A stretch of DNA of 64,000 nucleotides from Alphaproteobacteria bacterium. Its GTDB lineage: Bacteria; Pseudomonadota; Alphaproteobacteria; UBA9219; RFNS01. The stretch is taken from positions 232,056 to 296,055 of the forward strand of contig WGMR01000005.1 in assembly GCA_016124955.1 (NCBI GenBank), given 5' to 3'. The notes beneath the pieces are model-generated. The model saw only the letters and a program-made list of their open reading frames with translations. It had not been told where the DNA came from and made no database searches. A program made the translations under genes and the position numbers. Below, piece after piece: positions 8,564-18,166 of this stretch; the first letter of the stretch is position 1, and each line of letters begins with the position of its first letter.

Positions 8564-9898
8564 GTGGGAATAGATCAAAACCGCCTTGTGGCAAATATCG
8601 AAGCCATCTCATCGACGCGCGTTTTCGGACGCGTGGCCGCGGTGCAAGGCTTGCTGATCGAAGTTGCCGGGGTCGAACGCCACCTTTCGGTGGGGGGGCG
8701 CTGCAATGTGATCGCGCGCGGCGGGCGCAAGGTTCTGTGCGAGGCCGTAGGCTTTCGTGAAAACCGGGCACTGTTGCTTCCCTATAGCGTGATCGACGGC
8801 ATCGGGCTTGGGTGCAAGGCGGAGGTGGCGGATGCGCAGCCTGTCGTGTATCCGAGCGAAGCGTGGCTTGGCCGGGTTATCAATGCCCTGGGCGAACCGA
8901 TTGACGGCAAGGGACCGTTACCGCGTGGCACCGTTCCTACGCCCATCCGCAACACCCCGCCTTCGGCCCATGCGCGGCAGCGGGTTGGGGAAAAGCTCGA
9001 TCTTGGTATCCGGGCCATCAACAGCTTCCTGACATGTTGCCGCGGACAGCGCATGGGTATTTTCGCCGGTTCCGGCGTCGGTAAATCCATTCTGATGTCG
9101 ATGGTGGCACGCTATACGTCGGCCGATATATCGATCATCGGCCTTGTGGGCGAACGCGGGCGCGAGGTGCAGGAATTTATCCATGACGATCTGGGGCCCG
9201 AAGGCCTTGCGCGCAGCATCGTGATTGTCGCCACATCAGACGAAGCGGCGCTGCTGCGCCGGCAGGCGGCCTATATGACGCTGGCGCTCGCCGAATATTT
9301 CCGCGACGACGGCAAGCAGGTGCTGTGCCTGATCGACAGCGTGACCCGTTTTGCCATGGCGCAACGTGAAATCGGCCTCGCGGCCGGCGAACCGCCGACG
9401 ACAAAGGGCTACCCGCCCACGACCTTTGCCGAATTGCCCAAGCTGCTTGAACGCGCCGGGCCGGGCGAGGCGGGCAAAGGTGCGATCACCGGCCTTTTCA
9501 CCGTGCTTGTGGACGGCGACGATCATAACGAACCGATTGCCGATGCCGTGCGCGGCATCCTTGATGGGCATATCGTGCTGGAGCGCGCGATTGCCGAGCG
9601 CGGGCGTTACCCCGCCATCAATATCCTGCGCAGCATTTCGCGCACCATGCCTGCTTGCAACAGCGACCGCGAGAACGAGCTGGTGACGCGTGCGCGCCGT
9701 TACCTTGCGGCCTATGAAAACATGGCCGAGCTGATCAGGCTCGGCGCCTATCGCCGCGGCAGCGACCCGGAAACCGACGAGGCGATCCAGTATTACCCGG
9801 TGGTCGAGGATTTTCTGCGTCAGGACAAGGCCGAGCGCGATAATCTGGGGGAAGGCTATGCCAAGCTGGCCGGGGTGCTCGGCGTGCAATGGCCATAA
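8564..9898 (+). CDS. fliI: Flagellar type III export ATPase FliI
   Basis: F1-beta-like ATPase energising export of flagellar subunits at the membrane export gate. Walker A GSGVGKS lies around residue 168; Walker B is in [25 protein letters not shown]; the segment [19 protein letters not shown] is typical of FliI. It is 444 residues, normal length. Translation starts at GTG 8564 after TTAAGGGAGC, a good ribosome site. fliJ follows after 6 bp. Confidence 0.95.
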   Translation: MGIDQNRLVANIEAISSTRVFGRVAAVQGLLIEVAGVERHLSVGGRCNVIARGGRKVLCEAVGFRENRALLLPYSVIDGIGLGCKAEVADAQPVVYPSEAWLGRVINALGEPIDGKGPLPRGTVPTPIRNTPPSAHARQRVGEKLDLGIRAINSFLTCCRGQRMGIFAGSGVGKSILMSMVARYTSADISIIGLVGERGREVQEFIHDDLGPEGLARSIVIVATSDEAALLRRQAAYMTLALAEYFRDDGKQVLCLIDSVTRFAMAQREIGLAAGEPPTTKGYPPTTFAELPKLLERAGPGEAGKGAITGLFTVLVDGDDHNEPIADAVRGILDGHIVLERAIAERGRYPAINILRSISRTMPACNSDRENELVTRARRYLAAYENMAELIRLGAYRRGSDPETDEAIQYYPVVEDFLRQDKAERDNLGEGYAKLAGVLGVQWP

Positions 9899-9904
9899 CG
9901 CGCC

Positions 9905-10330
9905 ATGAAAAGCATCGCCACGCTCATCAAATTGCAGAAAAGCCGGGTCGATGAACAGCGCCAGATTCTGGCGGAACAACAATCCATTCTCGATCGCATT
10001 GAACAGGAAGTCGTGCAGCTTGCAACCCAGCAGGCAATCGAACAGGAAGCCGTGCGCGCCGCGCCGGAAACGAGCAGCACATATGGCGCTTTCGTAAAAT
10101 GGGCGACCGAACGCGCCCGGCAACTGGAAGTTGCGCGTTTTGCGGCGGTTGCGGCCGTGGAGCAGGCGCGCGAGGTGCTTGCCGAACTGTTCGAGGAACA
10201 GAAGCGCTATGAAATCGTTGCCGCCAACCGTGCCGCCGAGGAAGAGAAAGAAAAGTTGAAGCAGGAGCAGGGCGAGCTGGACGAAACCGCCGTGATGAAC
10301 TATGAGCGCAAGCAGAGGGAAGGAAAATAA
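9905..10330 (+). CDS. fliJ: Flagellar export chaperone/stalk protein FliJ
   Basis: A short (141 residues), highly charged coiled-coil protein rich in Gln, Glu, Ala and Arg directly after fliI, the usual place and size of FliJ. FliJ forms the central stalk in the FliI hexamer and links it to FlhA. Heptad-like stretches cover nearly the whole length (LIKLQKSRVDEQRQILAEQQ, then AAEEEKEKLKQEQGELDE). Identification rests mostly on position, size and coiled-coil character because the sequence is poorly conserved. Confidence 0.75.
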   Translation: MKSIATLIKLQKSRVDEQRQILAEQQSILDRIEQEVVQLATQQAIEQEAVRAAPETSSTYGAFVKWATERARQLEVARFAAVAAVEQAREVLAELFEEQKRYEIVAANRAAEEEKEKLKQEQGELDETAVMNYERKQREGK

Positions 10331-10336
10331 CCCGGC

Positions 10337-11155
10337 ATGCCAGACAAACAACGCATCATGATGTGCGCGCCTGATCATTATGAGGTCAGTTACGTTATCA
10401 ATGCCTGGATGGAGGGGCAGATCGGCCGGGCGGACCGCACGCTGGCCGTGCGCCAGTGGAACGATTTGCATGCCATTATCGCGCGCTATGCCGATATTGT
10501 GCTGCAACCTCCGCAGCCCGGCTTGCCCGATCTCGTATTCACGGCCAATGCCGGTTTCGTGATCGGCGATATTGCTGTGGTCAGCCATTTTCGCAATACC
10601 GAGCGCAAGGGCGAAGAAAAATACGACCACGAATTTTTTAAATCAGCCGGTTTCAAGATCGCCGATTGGCCGAAGGACGCGCTGTTTGAAGGCGCGGGCG
10701 ATGCGCTGCTTGATCGCGGCGCAAGGCTGATATGGACGGCCTATGGCCTGCGTTCCGATGCCCGTGCCGCCACGCTGCTGGGACAGGTTTATGGGCGGGA
10801 AGTTGTGACGCTTAAGCTCGTCAACCCGCACTTCTATCACCTCGATACCTGTCTGTGCCCGCTTACGGGCGGCTATGTGCTTTACTACCCCGATGCCTTC
10901 GATGCCGAAAGTCGCGGCAAGATTGAGTCTGTTGTGCCGGCGGGCAGGCGTATTGTTGCCAGCAAAGAGGATGCTTTTGCCTTTGCCTGCAACGCCGTTG
11001 ACCTTGCGCCGCGTGTTGTGATGGGTAATGCCAGCGAAGGGCTGCAACAGGCGCTGCGCGCCAAGGGCTTTGATCCCATCGTCACCCCGCTGGGCGAATT
11101 CATCAAGGCGGGGGGCAGTGCCAAGTGCCTTACGCTTAAGCTGGTTGAGGAATAA
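10337..11155 (+). CDS. Amidinohydrolase/dimethylarginine dimethylaminohydrolase-family protein
   Basis: A 272-residue member of the guanidino-group modifying superfamily (DDAH, arginine deiminase-like and AgrE/ArgZ N-terminal domains). Family features: MCAPDHYEV near the start, PDLVFTANAGFVI, the acidic FEGAGDALL loop, catalytic His in FYHLDTCLCPL, and catalytic Cys in the C-terminal GGSAKCLTL. All catalytic positions are present, so it is probably active on arginine or a methylated arginine, giving citrulline or ornithine. The neighbouring argG uses citrulline, which suggests a citrulline/arginine cycle. It begins 6 bp after fliJ, so it may be read with the flagellar pair. Substrate is uncertain. 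Confidence 0.8.
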   Translation: MPDKQRIMMCAPDHYEVSYVINAWMEGQIGRADRTLAVRQWNDLHAIIARYADIVLQPPQPGLPDLVFTANAGFVIGDIAVVSHFRNTERKGEEKYDHEFFKSAGFKIADWPKDALFEGAGDALLDRGARLIWTAYGLRSDARAATLLGQVYGREVVTLKLVNPHFYHLDTCLCPLTGGYVLYYPDAFDAESRGKIESVVPAGRRIVASKEDAFAFACNAVDLAPRVVMGNASEGLQQALRAKGFDPIVTPLGEFIKAGGSAKCLTLKLVEE

Positions 11156-11245
11156 GTTTAAGCCAGCCGGCCATAACCCGGATTTTTCTTGATTTTACCC
11201 CGATTTCCGTCATTTTAGCGCCAGACAGATATTCCGGGGGTAAGC

Positions 11246-12481
11246 ATGCAGGTACAGGAACTCAAGGGCCAGACAATCGCTTTCGCCGCATCCGGCGGGC
11301 TCGATAGCTGCACGATCACGCATTGGCTGACATCGCTGGGCGTCAAGGTTGTCGCCTTCACGGCCGATCTTGGCCAGCCGGACGAGGTGGATTTCGGCGC
11401 AATCGAGAAGCGCATGCGCGCCAGCGGCGCGGTCGATTATGTCGCGGTGCCGCTGCAGGAACGGATGGCGGAAGCCGGGCTTGAGGTCGTGCAGGCGCAA
11501 AGCACCTATGAAGGCCGTTACTGGAACACCACCGGCATGGGCCGCGTGGTAACCGTAAGTGGCTTGCTGCCCGAAATCGTGAAGCGCGGGATCAAGATAT
11601 TCAGCCACGGCGCGACCGGCCGCGGTAACGACCAGATCCGCTTCCAGCTTATGACCAACATGCTGCAACCGAGCATGGAAGTGTATGCCCCGTGGCGTGA
11701 CGAAGAATTCCTGAAGCGTTTCCCCGGCCGCCAGCAGATGATCGCTTATTGCGAACAGCAAAATGTGCCGATCACGGCCACGCGCGAGAAACCCTATTCG
11801 ACCGATGCCAACATGCTTGGCCTTACGCACGAAGGCGGCAAGCTGGAAGATATCACCACCGCACCGGATATCGTGACCCCGGGCATGGGCGTGTGGGCCA
11901 GCGATGCGCCCGCAAAACCCGAAGAAGTCGTGATCCGGTTCGAGAAGGGCCGCCCGGTCCAGATCAACGGCGCCAAGGTGAACGGGTTGCAAGCAATGCT
12001 GCAAGCCAACCAGATCGCCGGCAGGCACGGCGTGGGCATCGGCGCGCACCTGGTCGAAAACCGCTTTATCGGCGTTAAATCGCGCGGCGTGTATGAAGCG
12101 CCGGGCATGGAATTGCTTGGCACGGCTTATGCGTATCTGGTTCAGCTCGTGCTCGATCGCCGTTCGCGCGAAATCTTCGATCAGCTCGGGCTGCTGTATG
12201 CCAAGCAGATTTATCAAGGTTATTACTACGATCTGTGCTCGCAGATGATCAGGGCTTCGCTTGAACAGGTTACGCGCCTTATTACGGGTACGATAACCTT
12301 GCGGCTGTTGCGCGGCGTTGCCCAATATGTAAAGGCCGAAGCGGCGCCGCATTCGCTCTTCACGCTGGACGGTTCGATGGAAGCGGAAGGCAGCTTCAAC
12401 CACGCGGATTCGGAAGGGTTCCTGCGCGTGCTGGCCGTCAATGCCCGCGCCATCGCGGCGACCAAGCAGCTGAAAGGCTAG
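11246..12481 (+). CDS. argG: Argininosuccinate synthase
   Basis: Joins citrulline and aspartate using ATP, the penultimate step of arginine synthesis. The N-terminal PP-loop appears as AFAASGGLDSC, followed by family segments (QAQSTYEGRYWNTTGMGR, FSHGATGRGNDQIRFQ, YAPWRDEEF). It is 411 residues, near the usual 400-440. The start ATG follows CCGGGGG about 6 nt upstream. It ends convergently with the FliK-like gene; the two stop codons overlap by 4 bp. Confidence 0.92.
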   Translation: MQVQELKGQTIAFAASGGLDSCTITHWLTSLGVKVVAFTADLGQPDEVDFGAIEKRMRASGAVDYVAVPLQERMAEAGLEVVQAQSTYEGRYWNTTGMGRVVTVSGLLPEIVKRGIKIFSHGATGRGNDQIRFQLMTNMLQPSMEVYAPWRDEEFLKRFPGRQQMIAYCEQQNVPITATREKPYSTDANMLGLTHEGGKLEDITTAPDIVTPGMGVWASDAPAKPEEVVIRFEKGRPVQINGAKVNGLQAMLQANQIAGRHGVGIGAHLVENRFIGVKSRGVYEAPGMELLGTAYAYLVQLVLDRRSREIFDQLGLLYAKQIYQGYYYDLCSQMIRASLEQVTRLITGTITLRLLRGVAQYVKAEAAPHSLFTLDGSMEAEGSFNHADSEGFLRVLAVNARAIAATKQLKG

Positions 12482-14115
12482 GCCAGCGAAACCGCTTCGT
12501 GCGGCGCATTCAGGAATCCTATCCAGTTCCCGCGCCCGTGCTGGAAATTTATATTTCCGGCGTAATTGATCAGCACAAGCGCGTCGCTGAACGCGCCCTG
12601 CAGGTCGCGCTCCAGCCCCCGCCCAAGATCGCGATCGCTGCGGATAATCAGATCAAGCTTTTTCGGCTGCACGAAGCCATCGAGCTGCATCGCGCCAAGA
12701 CGCGTGAAAGTCACGTCGATCAGGAAACGCGTTTGCTGCGCTTCCTTTTTGTCCTCGGCCGTTTCCTGCCCGGCTTTGTGACGATCGCGGTGCACATACA
12801 AATTCAGCGCACTCATGCCGAATTGATCGAGGAAGGGCAGGTGGTAGTGCCGCCATTCGCCTACTACCGGGTCGGTTGCGGTGCGGACGCCGCCGCGCAG
12901 CTCATCCGACAGCAACTTGAGCAGCGCATGCTTGCCTATTTTATCGAGTGCTTCGCTCGCGCGCTGCCCCAGCAACCCGCGCACATCGCCCTGGTTCAGG
13001 GCCGAAAAGAGAAACAGCATCGCGCTGCTCATTTGCTGGCCGGGCTGGGGGATACGATTTTGCACGATCTGCTGGCGCAGGCCGGGGTCGATGCTGCCGA
13101 GGGCATCGAGCACCTGCTTCAACGCCGGCCATTCGGCACCTTCGGCCAGTGTCGGCAGCGCTGTATCGGGCCGGGCCGTTGCAATGGTGCTTAAAAGCAA
13201 TTGCGTGCCCACGGGCCAATTGGCGGCCTGCCGCACGAAAAGCGTGTTTTCCCCGGCATTGACCACGACCTGCCCACCGGGTGTGTTGGCGATCACGGTC
13301 GCGAGGATTTTATCGCCCGTTGCTGTCAGCTTGGCTTGTGCCCCGGCGGCCACGGCATTCAGGTGGAAATTGATGTTCTGGCCGGGCTTGAAGGTGATGG
13401 CGGTGCCTGCCGTTGCGTTGAGCGTACCGGCAGCATTTTGCTGACCTTGCGGCAGAGATGTGGGTGCACGCGCAGCCACTTCACTTTGCGCGGCAGGGTG
13501 AAGAATGCTGCCAGTGGTGTTTTGCAGATAGCTGACCGATTGCTGCGTGAAATTTCTAATTTGCTGCAAAAGCCCGCTGGTTGCCGTTTGCAAGGGTTGC
13601 TGCTGAATGGTTTGCTGCGCGGCGGGGGCGAATTGCTGGAATAATTTGCTGGCGTCCTGCGGTAGAACGAAGGCCGTCAGGTTTTGCCCCGGCTTTATGG
13701 CGGACGAGGCGGCAGAGTTCGTTGCCGCCGCTTGCGACCGTGTTTGCACGGGCTGGTTGACATAATCGACCAGAAGCGTGGCCTTGGCCGGCGGGTTGCC
13801 CGGCTGAAGCTGGATATAGGCGTTGCTTTTATCGGCCTGCAGCACGCTAAGCAGCTGTTGCAGCTGCTGGCTTTTGATTTGCTCGAACAGCGTTCTGGGA
13901 AGCACGAGCTGCACATCACCCTGCGGGGTGCGGATTTGCGCCTGACCGGCCTCCAGATTCGTCGTGAGCGTGCCGCCAAGCAGGAGCTGGCGTTCAAGTT
14001 TTATGAGCTGCTGCGGCAACTGCTTGACAATGGTTTCAATGGCGGCGATTTGCTGCGCGACCGTGACGGGCAGCGCAAGTTCGGGCGGCAGTGCGGCCGG
14101 GATGATATCCACCAT
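12478..14115 (-). CDS. fliK: Flagellar hook-length control protein, FliK-like
   Basis: A 545-residue Gln/Ala-rich protein with a long, low-complexity N-terminal and middle part and a more ordered C-terminal domain (about 400-545). The latter has FLIDVTFTRLGAMQLDGFV followed by a charged strand (KKLDLIIRSDRDL), similar to the C-terminal substrate-switch domain of FliK proteins. FliK is exported, measures hook length and switches the export gate to filament substrates. It is the last gene of the fliF-to-flhG operon, 18 bp after flhG, which supports a flagellar role. The family is very divergent, so the name rests on architecture and context. Confidence 0.6.
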   Translation of the reverse strand: MVDIIPAALPPELALPVTVAQQIAAIETIVKQLPQQLIKLERQLLLGGTLTTNLEAGQAQIRTPQGDVQLVLPRTLFEQIKSQQLQQLLSVLQADKSNAYIQLQPGNPPAKATLLVDYVNQPVQTRSQAAATNSAASSAIKPGQNLTAFVLPQDASKLFQQFAPAAQQTIQQQPLQTATSGLLQQIRNFTQQSVSYLQNTTGSILHPAAQSEVAARAPTSLPQGQQNAAGTLNATAGTAITFKPGQNINFHLNAVAAGAQAKLTATGDKILATVIANTPGGQVVVNAGENTLFVRQAANWPVGTQLLLSTIATARPDTALPTLAEGAEWPALKQVLDALGSIDPGLRQQIVQNRIPQPGQQMSSAMLFLFSALNQGDVRGLLGQRASEALDKIGKHALLKLLSDELRGGVRTATDPVVGEWRHYHLPFLDQFGMSALNLYVHRDRHKAGQETAEDKKEAQQTRFLIDVTFTRLGAMQLDGFVQPKKLDLIIRSDRDLGRGLERDLQGAFSDALVLINYAGNINFQHGRGNWIGFLNAPHEAVSLA

Positions 14116-14133
14116 GGCCGTCGCCTTTCCGGG

Positions 14134-14940
14134 CTACCCGAGAATTTCTTTGGCGATTGCCTGCACGTCGCTTGCGGCATCGGAGACGGGCGAGCGGACA
14201 AGCAGCGAGGTTTGGGCGCGGATCGCATCGCGCACCTTGGCGTCGCGCCTTATGATGCCGGCCAGCGGCGGCGTGTATTGCAGGAAGCTTTCGCAAGCCT
14301 TCTTGATAGTTTCGTATGTTTTTTGTCCGTCTGCCTTGTTGGTTGCCATATTGACGATCACGCGCATGTCGGCCTTGGGGTTGGCGGCGCGACCGAGCTT
14401 GATGAAGGCGTATGCGTCCGTCAGGGAGGTCGGTTCGTCGGTGATGACGACAAGCGTCGTTGCCGCAGGCCCGGCAAGCTGGCGTACCGAACGATCCACC
14501 CCGGCGCCGAGATCGACGATAACCCGGTCATAGTTGTTCGCAAGAGTCATCAGATCGTTGCGCAATTCAGCGAGGCGCTGGGTTGCAAGTGTCGCAAGGT
14601 TGCCGGAACCCGAACGGCCCGCCAAAACATCGAACCCGCCTTCTTCATAGCGGGTAATCGCGCCGGGCAGGGTGGTTTTGCCTTCGATGACCGCGCCGAG
14701 ATCCAGTTCGGGCGTAAGGCCGAGCTGGATATCCACGTTCGCGAGCCCGAGATCGCCATCGAACAGCAGAACGCGCTTGCCGGCTTTGGCGAGCGCGCTG
14801 CAAAGGGTAATCGAAAACCATGTCTTGCCGACGCCGCCTTTGCCGCTGGCGACCGCGAGCATGTTGGGCGCTGTAAGCGGGGCGGGGGTGGCACCGCTGC
14901 CTGCGTGAGGTGTGAAGGAAATCGGGTCGGCCATGGTCAT
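14134..14940 (-). CDS. flhG: MinD/ParA-type ATPase FlhG (FleN/YlxH)
   Basis: Deviant Walker A ASGKGGVGKTWFS near residue 32, then LLFDGDLGLANVDIQLGL, the signature of the MinD/FlhG branch, and a C-terminal region ending in an amphipathic helix-like stretch. FlhG counts and limits polar flagella, opposing FlhF. It is 268 residues and lies 8 bp after flhF, the common gene pair in polar flagellates. A longer N-terminal tail (TPHAGSGATPAPL) could carry the glutamine-type FlhF-activating helix, though I do not see a clear DQAxxLR motif. Confidence 0.88.
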   Translation of the reverse strand: MTMADPISFTPHAGSGATPAPLTAPNMLAVASGKGGVGKTWFSITLCSALAKAGKRVLLFDGDLGLANVDIQLGLTPELDLGAVIEGKTTLPGAITRYEEGGFDVLAGRSGSGNLATLATQRLAELRNDLMTLANNYDRVIVDLGAGVDRSVRQLAGPAATTLVVITDEPTSLTDAYAFIKLGRAANPKADMRVIVNMATNKADGQKTYETIKKACESFLQYTPPLAGIIRRDAKVRDAIRAQTSLLVRSPVSDAASDVQAIAKEILG

Positions 14941-14948
14941 TCTCCGCC

Positions 14949-15956
14949 TTATGCGTGGGTTCCGGTTGGTTTGTTGCTGGTTGCGCCTTGCTGCTTGCTT
15001 TCGGCTTCGGGAAGCAAAAGACGAGCGGTGGAAACAGGGTTGAGCGATTCAAGCGGCTTCGTGACGTCCGGCGAGCGGCTGATGCCTGCCAGCGGCAATT
15101 TCGTTTCATGCGCTATGCTCAGCGCGCTGCCGAAGCGGCGCGTCATGTCGCCGCGGGTAAGCAGGATGCTGCTCGCGCCCAGTTCACGGAAGGCGGCGGC
15201 AAGGTCGCTTCCTTCCTGTATTTCATAGCCTGCGGGCATGACCAGCACGGCTTCCACGTCGTTCTTGGCCAGCATATCTTTAAGGTCTTTTCTGTCCTGC
15301 TTATCAAAAGGGTTGCAGCCGGCGGTATCGATCAGCACAAGATTGCCGCCGCCATGCACGCTAAGCGTATCACGCAGCGCCCCCGCATCTTCAATTTCAA
15401 GCAGCTTCAGTTTCAAAAGATTGGTGAAGGCCGCAAGCTGGCTAATGCCGCCCGCCCGCACTGTGTCCGTCGTGATAACGCTGACGGGCTGGCCAAGCAT
15501 TTTGGCGGCCGTTGCCATTTTGGCGGTGCTCAGGGTTTTTCCTGCGCCAGGCGGGCCGATCAGCATAAGCGGCTTGGTCGCCTTGCCGTCCAGGATCGGG
15601 CGGAACTGCATATGGGCGTCGAATGCGGCCGCGAGCGCGAGCACAGGGTCGTTCGCAGCATAGTGCACAGCCGTGGCCAGAAGCTTTTCCGAAAGCACGG
15701 CGGAAAGGCCGTGCTTGTAGAAACAATCAGCGAGCCCTTCAATCAGGTCGTTATCTGTATCGGTATCGGGGACCATGGCGGCGGCGCGCGCCATGCCATT
15801 GGCCTTGACCGCAACTTCGTCAACCGCGGCGGTCACGCGGACGCCGCCCATATCGTCGTCGCGCGTGGCAACGATGATCGCATGATCGCCGAGTGCATCG
15901 CGCACCTGACGCATGGCGTCTGTCATGTTTGGACCGTGGAATGAGCGTAACCGCAT
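14949..15956 (-). CDS. flhF: SRP-type GTPase FlhF
   Basis: Flagellar placement GTPase of the SRP/FtsY family. The N-terminal basic part (MRLRSFHGPNMTDAMRQVRDALGDHAIIVATRD) is typical of FlhF. The NG domain has G1 IGPPGAGKTLSTAKMA, the VITTDTVRAGGISQL segment (the DTxRxGA motif of SRP GTPases) and VLIDTAGCNP (G3). It is 335 residues, at the short end of the family. Its start is 1 nt after the flhA stop, so translation is probably coupled. Confidence 0.9.
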   Translation of the reverse strand: MRLRSFHGPNMTDAMRQVRDALGDHAIIVATRDDDMGGVRVTAAVDEVAVKANGMARAAAMVPDTDTDNDLIEGLADCFYKHGLSAVLSEKLLATAVHYAANDPVLALAAAFDAHMQFRPILDGKATKPLMLIGPPGAGKTLSTAKMATAAKMLGQPVSVITTDTVRAGGISQLAAFTNLLKLKLLEIEDAGALRDTLSVHGGGNLVLIDTAGCNPFDKQDRKDLKDMLAKNDVEAVLVMPAGYEIQEGSDLAAAFRELGASSILLTRGDMTRRFGSALSIAHETKLPLAGISRSPDVTKPLESLNPVSTARLLLPEAESKQQGATSNKPTGTHA

Positions 15957-15957
15957 A

Positions 15958-18153
15958 TTAAATCTGGCCTAACGTTTTAATTTTTGCTTTTGGATGAATT
16001 TCATTCTGCGACAGGACAATCGTTGCCGGGCGGAAGCGCTCGATTATTGAGCGCACATAGGGACGGACGCCGGGGCTGGTCAGCAGCACGGGAGAATCGC
16101 CCATCTGGGCATGCCTGTCATAGGTTTCGCGCACGCCGCGAATAAATTGCTGCAACTTGCTGGGCGGCATCGCGAGCTGCTTTTCTTCGCCATTGCCCAC
16201 AAGCGATTCGGCGAACGCTTGCTCCCATTCGGGCGAAAGGGTCAGGATGGGCAGAAAGCCTATATCATTGGTGTGCGAATCCGATATCTGCCGCGAAAGG
16301 CGGGAACGCACATGTTCTGTAATTGCCGTCAGATTGCGGGTGATGCCGGCGGCTTCGGAAACGCCTTCGAGTACGGTCGGAAGATCGCGGATCGATATGC
16401 GTTCGGCCAACAGATTTTGCAGAATACGTTGCAGCCCGCTGATCGTGATCTGGCTCGGGATAACGTCGGCGACCAGTTTTTGTTGCTCGGTGCTCAGCTC
16501 GTCCAGCAACTTTTGGGTTTCGCTGTAGGATAGAAGCTCGGACATGTTGTCCTTGATGCTTTCGGTCAGATGCGTTGTGATGACCGTAGGCGGATCGACA
16601 ACGGTATAGCCCTTGAACAAGGCTTCTTCGCGATATGTCGCATCGACCCACATGGCGGTAAGGCCAAAGGTCGGTTCCGTGGTCGCTTCGCCGGGCAGGG
16701 CTATGGCTTCGCCGCGCGGGTCCATCACCAGCAGCATGCCGGGGCGCAGCTCGCCGCGCCCGGCTTCAATCTCTTTGATGCGGATCACATAGGTATTGGG
16801 CGGCAACTGTAAGTTATCCTGTATGCGCACCGAGGGCATCACAAAGCCCATATCGCCGGCCATCTGGCGGCGCAGGCCCTTGATCTGGTCGGTCAGCTTC
16901 TGCCCGGCTTCACTGTTGATAAGCGCGAGCAGGGCGTAGCCAAGTTCAAGCCGGATAAGATCGATAGACAGGGATTTGCCGATCGGCTCTTCATGCATAG
17001 CCGGCGGGGCAGCCATGGCCGCCGCACTTTCCGCCATGGCCTGCGCTGCGGCTTTCTTTTTCTCGCTGGCACGGAAACCGGCATAGCCGATCACGCCACT
17101 AAGCAGCATAAAGGGCAGCATCGGCATACCCGGTACGAGCGCCAGCGTCATCATGGTGATCGAGGTAAGGCCGAGCGCGGCGGGGTAACCGCCTAGCTGG
17201 CCAAACATAGCTTTATCGGTTGTGCCGGTCATGCCCGCTTTGGAAACCAGCATACCGGAAGCCACGGAAACCAGCAGGGCGGGGATCTGTGTTACGAGGC
17301 CGTCACCGACCGTGAGCTTGACGTAGGCATCTGCCGCTTCCAGGACCGGCATATCGTGCCGAAACGTACCGATGGTGATGCCGCCGATAATGTTGATCAG
17401 CGTAATGACGATGCCGGCGATGGCATCGCCGCGCACGAACTTGGCGGCACCGTCCATGGAGCCGAAGAAGTTACTTTCATCTTCCAGCTCCTTGCGGCGC
17501 AGCTTGGCTTCCTGCTCATCAATCAGGCCGGACGAAAGATCGGCGTCGATCGCCATTTGCTTGCCGGGCATGGCATCCAGGGTGAAGCGCGCCGCCACTT
17601 CGGCGATACGGCCCGAACCCTTGGTGACCACGATAAAATTCACGAGCGTGATGATAGAAAAGACGATAACGCCGATGATAAAATCGCCGCTCATGACGAA
17701 GCTTGAAAAGGCCTTCACGACCTGCCCGGCGGCCTCTTCGCCGTTATTGCCTTCGCTCAGGATCAGACGTGTCGTGCCAAGATTGAGCGAAAGCCTGATC
17801 AGGGTGGCAACCAGAAGCACGGTCGGGAAACTGCTGAATTCCAGCGGCTTGCCGATAAAAATGACCGTCATAAGAATTATGACGGCGAAGGTGATGGAAA
17901 GCGACAAGCCTATATCAACCAGAAACGGCGGAACCGGCAGCACGAGGGCGCACAAAATAACAAGCAGGCCAATGGCAAGCCAAATGTCGCCGCGTGTAAG
18001 AAGGGCGCCGAACCCGCCCGAGGCGGAATCGCCGGTGCCGCCGCCCGCTTCGCCGCCGCCGGAATCCGTGGTCGCAACGCTGCGCTGCGTCGGCATCGTG
18101 GCCGGCACGGTTGCGGTGCTCGCCGTGGTGGTTATTGCGGTGGGCTCAGCCAT
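15958..18153 (-). CDS. flhA: Flagellar export gate protein FlhA
   Basis: Inner-membrane component of the flagellar type III export gate. After a hydrophilic, Thr/Gly-rich tail of about 50 residues there are eight hydrophobic segments up to about residue 350, including the FHIPEP hallmark as TLIRLSLNLGTTRLIL and the cytoplasmic loop DAMPGKQMAIDADLSSGLI. The C-terminal soluble domain (about 380-731) is the docking platform for chaperone-substrate complexes. It is 731 residues, normal length. It follows flbD by 13 bp. Confidence 0.95.
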   Translation of the reverse strand: MAEPTAITTTASTATVPATMPTQRSVATTDSGGGEAGGGTGDSASGGFGALLTRGDIWLAIGLLVILCALVLPVPPFLVDIGLSLSITFAVIILMTVIFIGKPLEFSSFPTVLLVATLIRLSLNLGTTRLILSEGNNGEEAAGQVVKAFSSFVMSGDFIIGVIVFSIITLVNFIVVTKGSGRIAEVAARFTLDAMPGKQMAIDADLSSGLIDEQEAKLRRKELEDESNFFGSMDGAAKFVRGDAIAGIVITLINIIGGITIGTFRHDMPVLEAADAYVKLTVGDGLVTQIPALLVSVASGMLVSKAGMTGTTDKAMFGQLGGYPAALGLTSITMMTLALVPGMPMLPFMLLSGVIGYAGFRASEKKKAAAQAMAESAAAMAAPPAMHEEPIGKSLSIDLIRLELGYALLALINSEAGQKLTDQIKGLRRQMAGDMGFVMPSVRIQDNLQLPPNTYVIRIKEIEAGRGELRPGMLLVMDPRGEAIALPGEATTEPTFGLTAMWVDATYREEALFKGYTVVDPPTVITTHLTESIKDNMSELLSYSETQKLLDELSTEQQKLVADVIPSQITISGLQRILQNLLAERISIRDLPTVLEGVSEAAGITRNLTAITEHVRSRLSRQISDSHTNDIGFLPILTLSPEWEQAFAESLVGNGEEKQLAMPPSKLQQFIRGVRETYDRHAQMGDSPVLLTSPGVRPYVRSIIERFRPATIVLSQNEIHPKAKIKTLGQI

Positions 18154-18166
18154 TTTTCACCTGCGG

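Noticed and set aside
9236..10630. Minus-strand frame of 464 codons over fliI, fliJ and the amidinohydrolase gene
   Set aside because: Antisense to well-identified genes; the composition is that of a shadow frame.
13684..15228. Long plus-strand frame of 514 codons opposite flhF, flhG and the fliK-like gene
   Set aside because: It is antisense to recognised genes, rich in Arg/Gly/His as expected of a GC-rich shadow, and has no family similarity.
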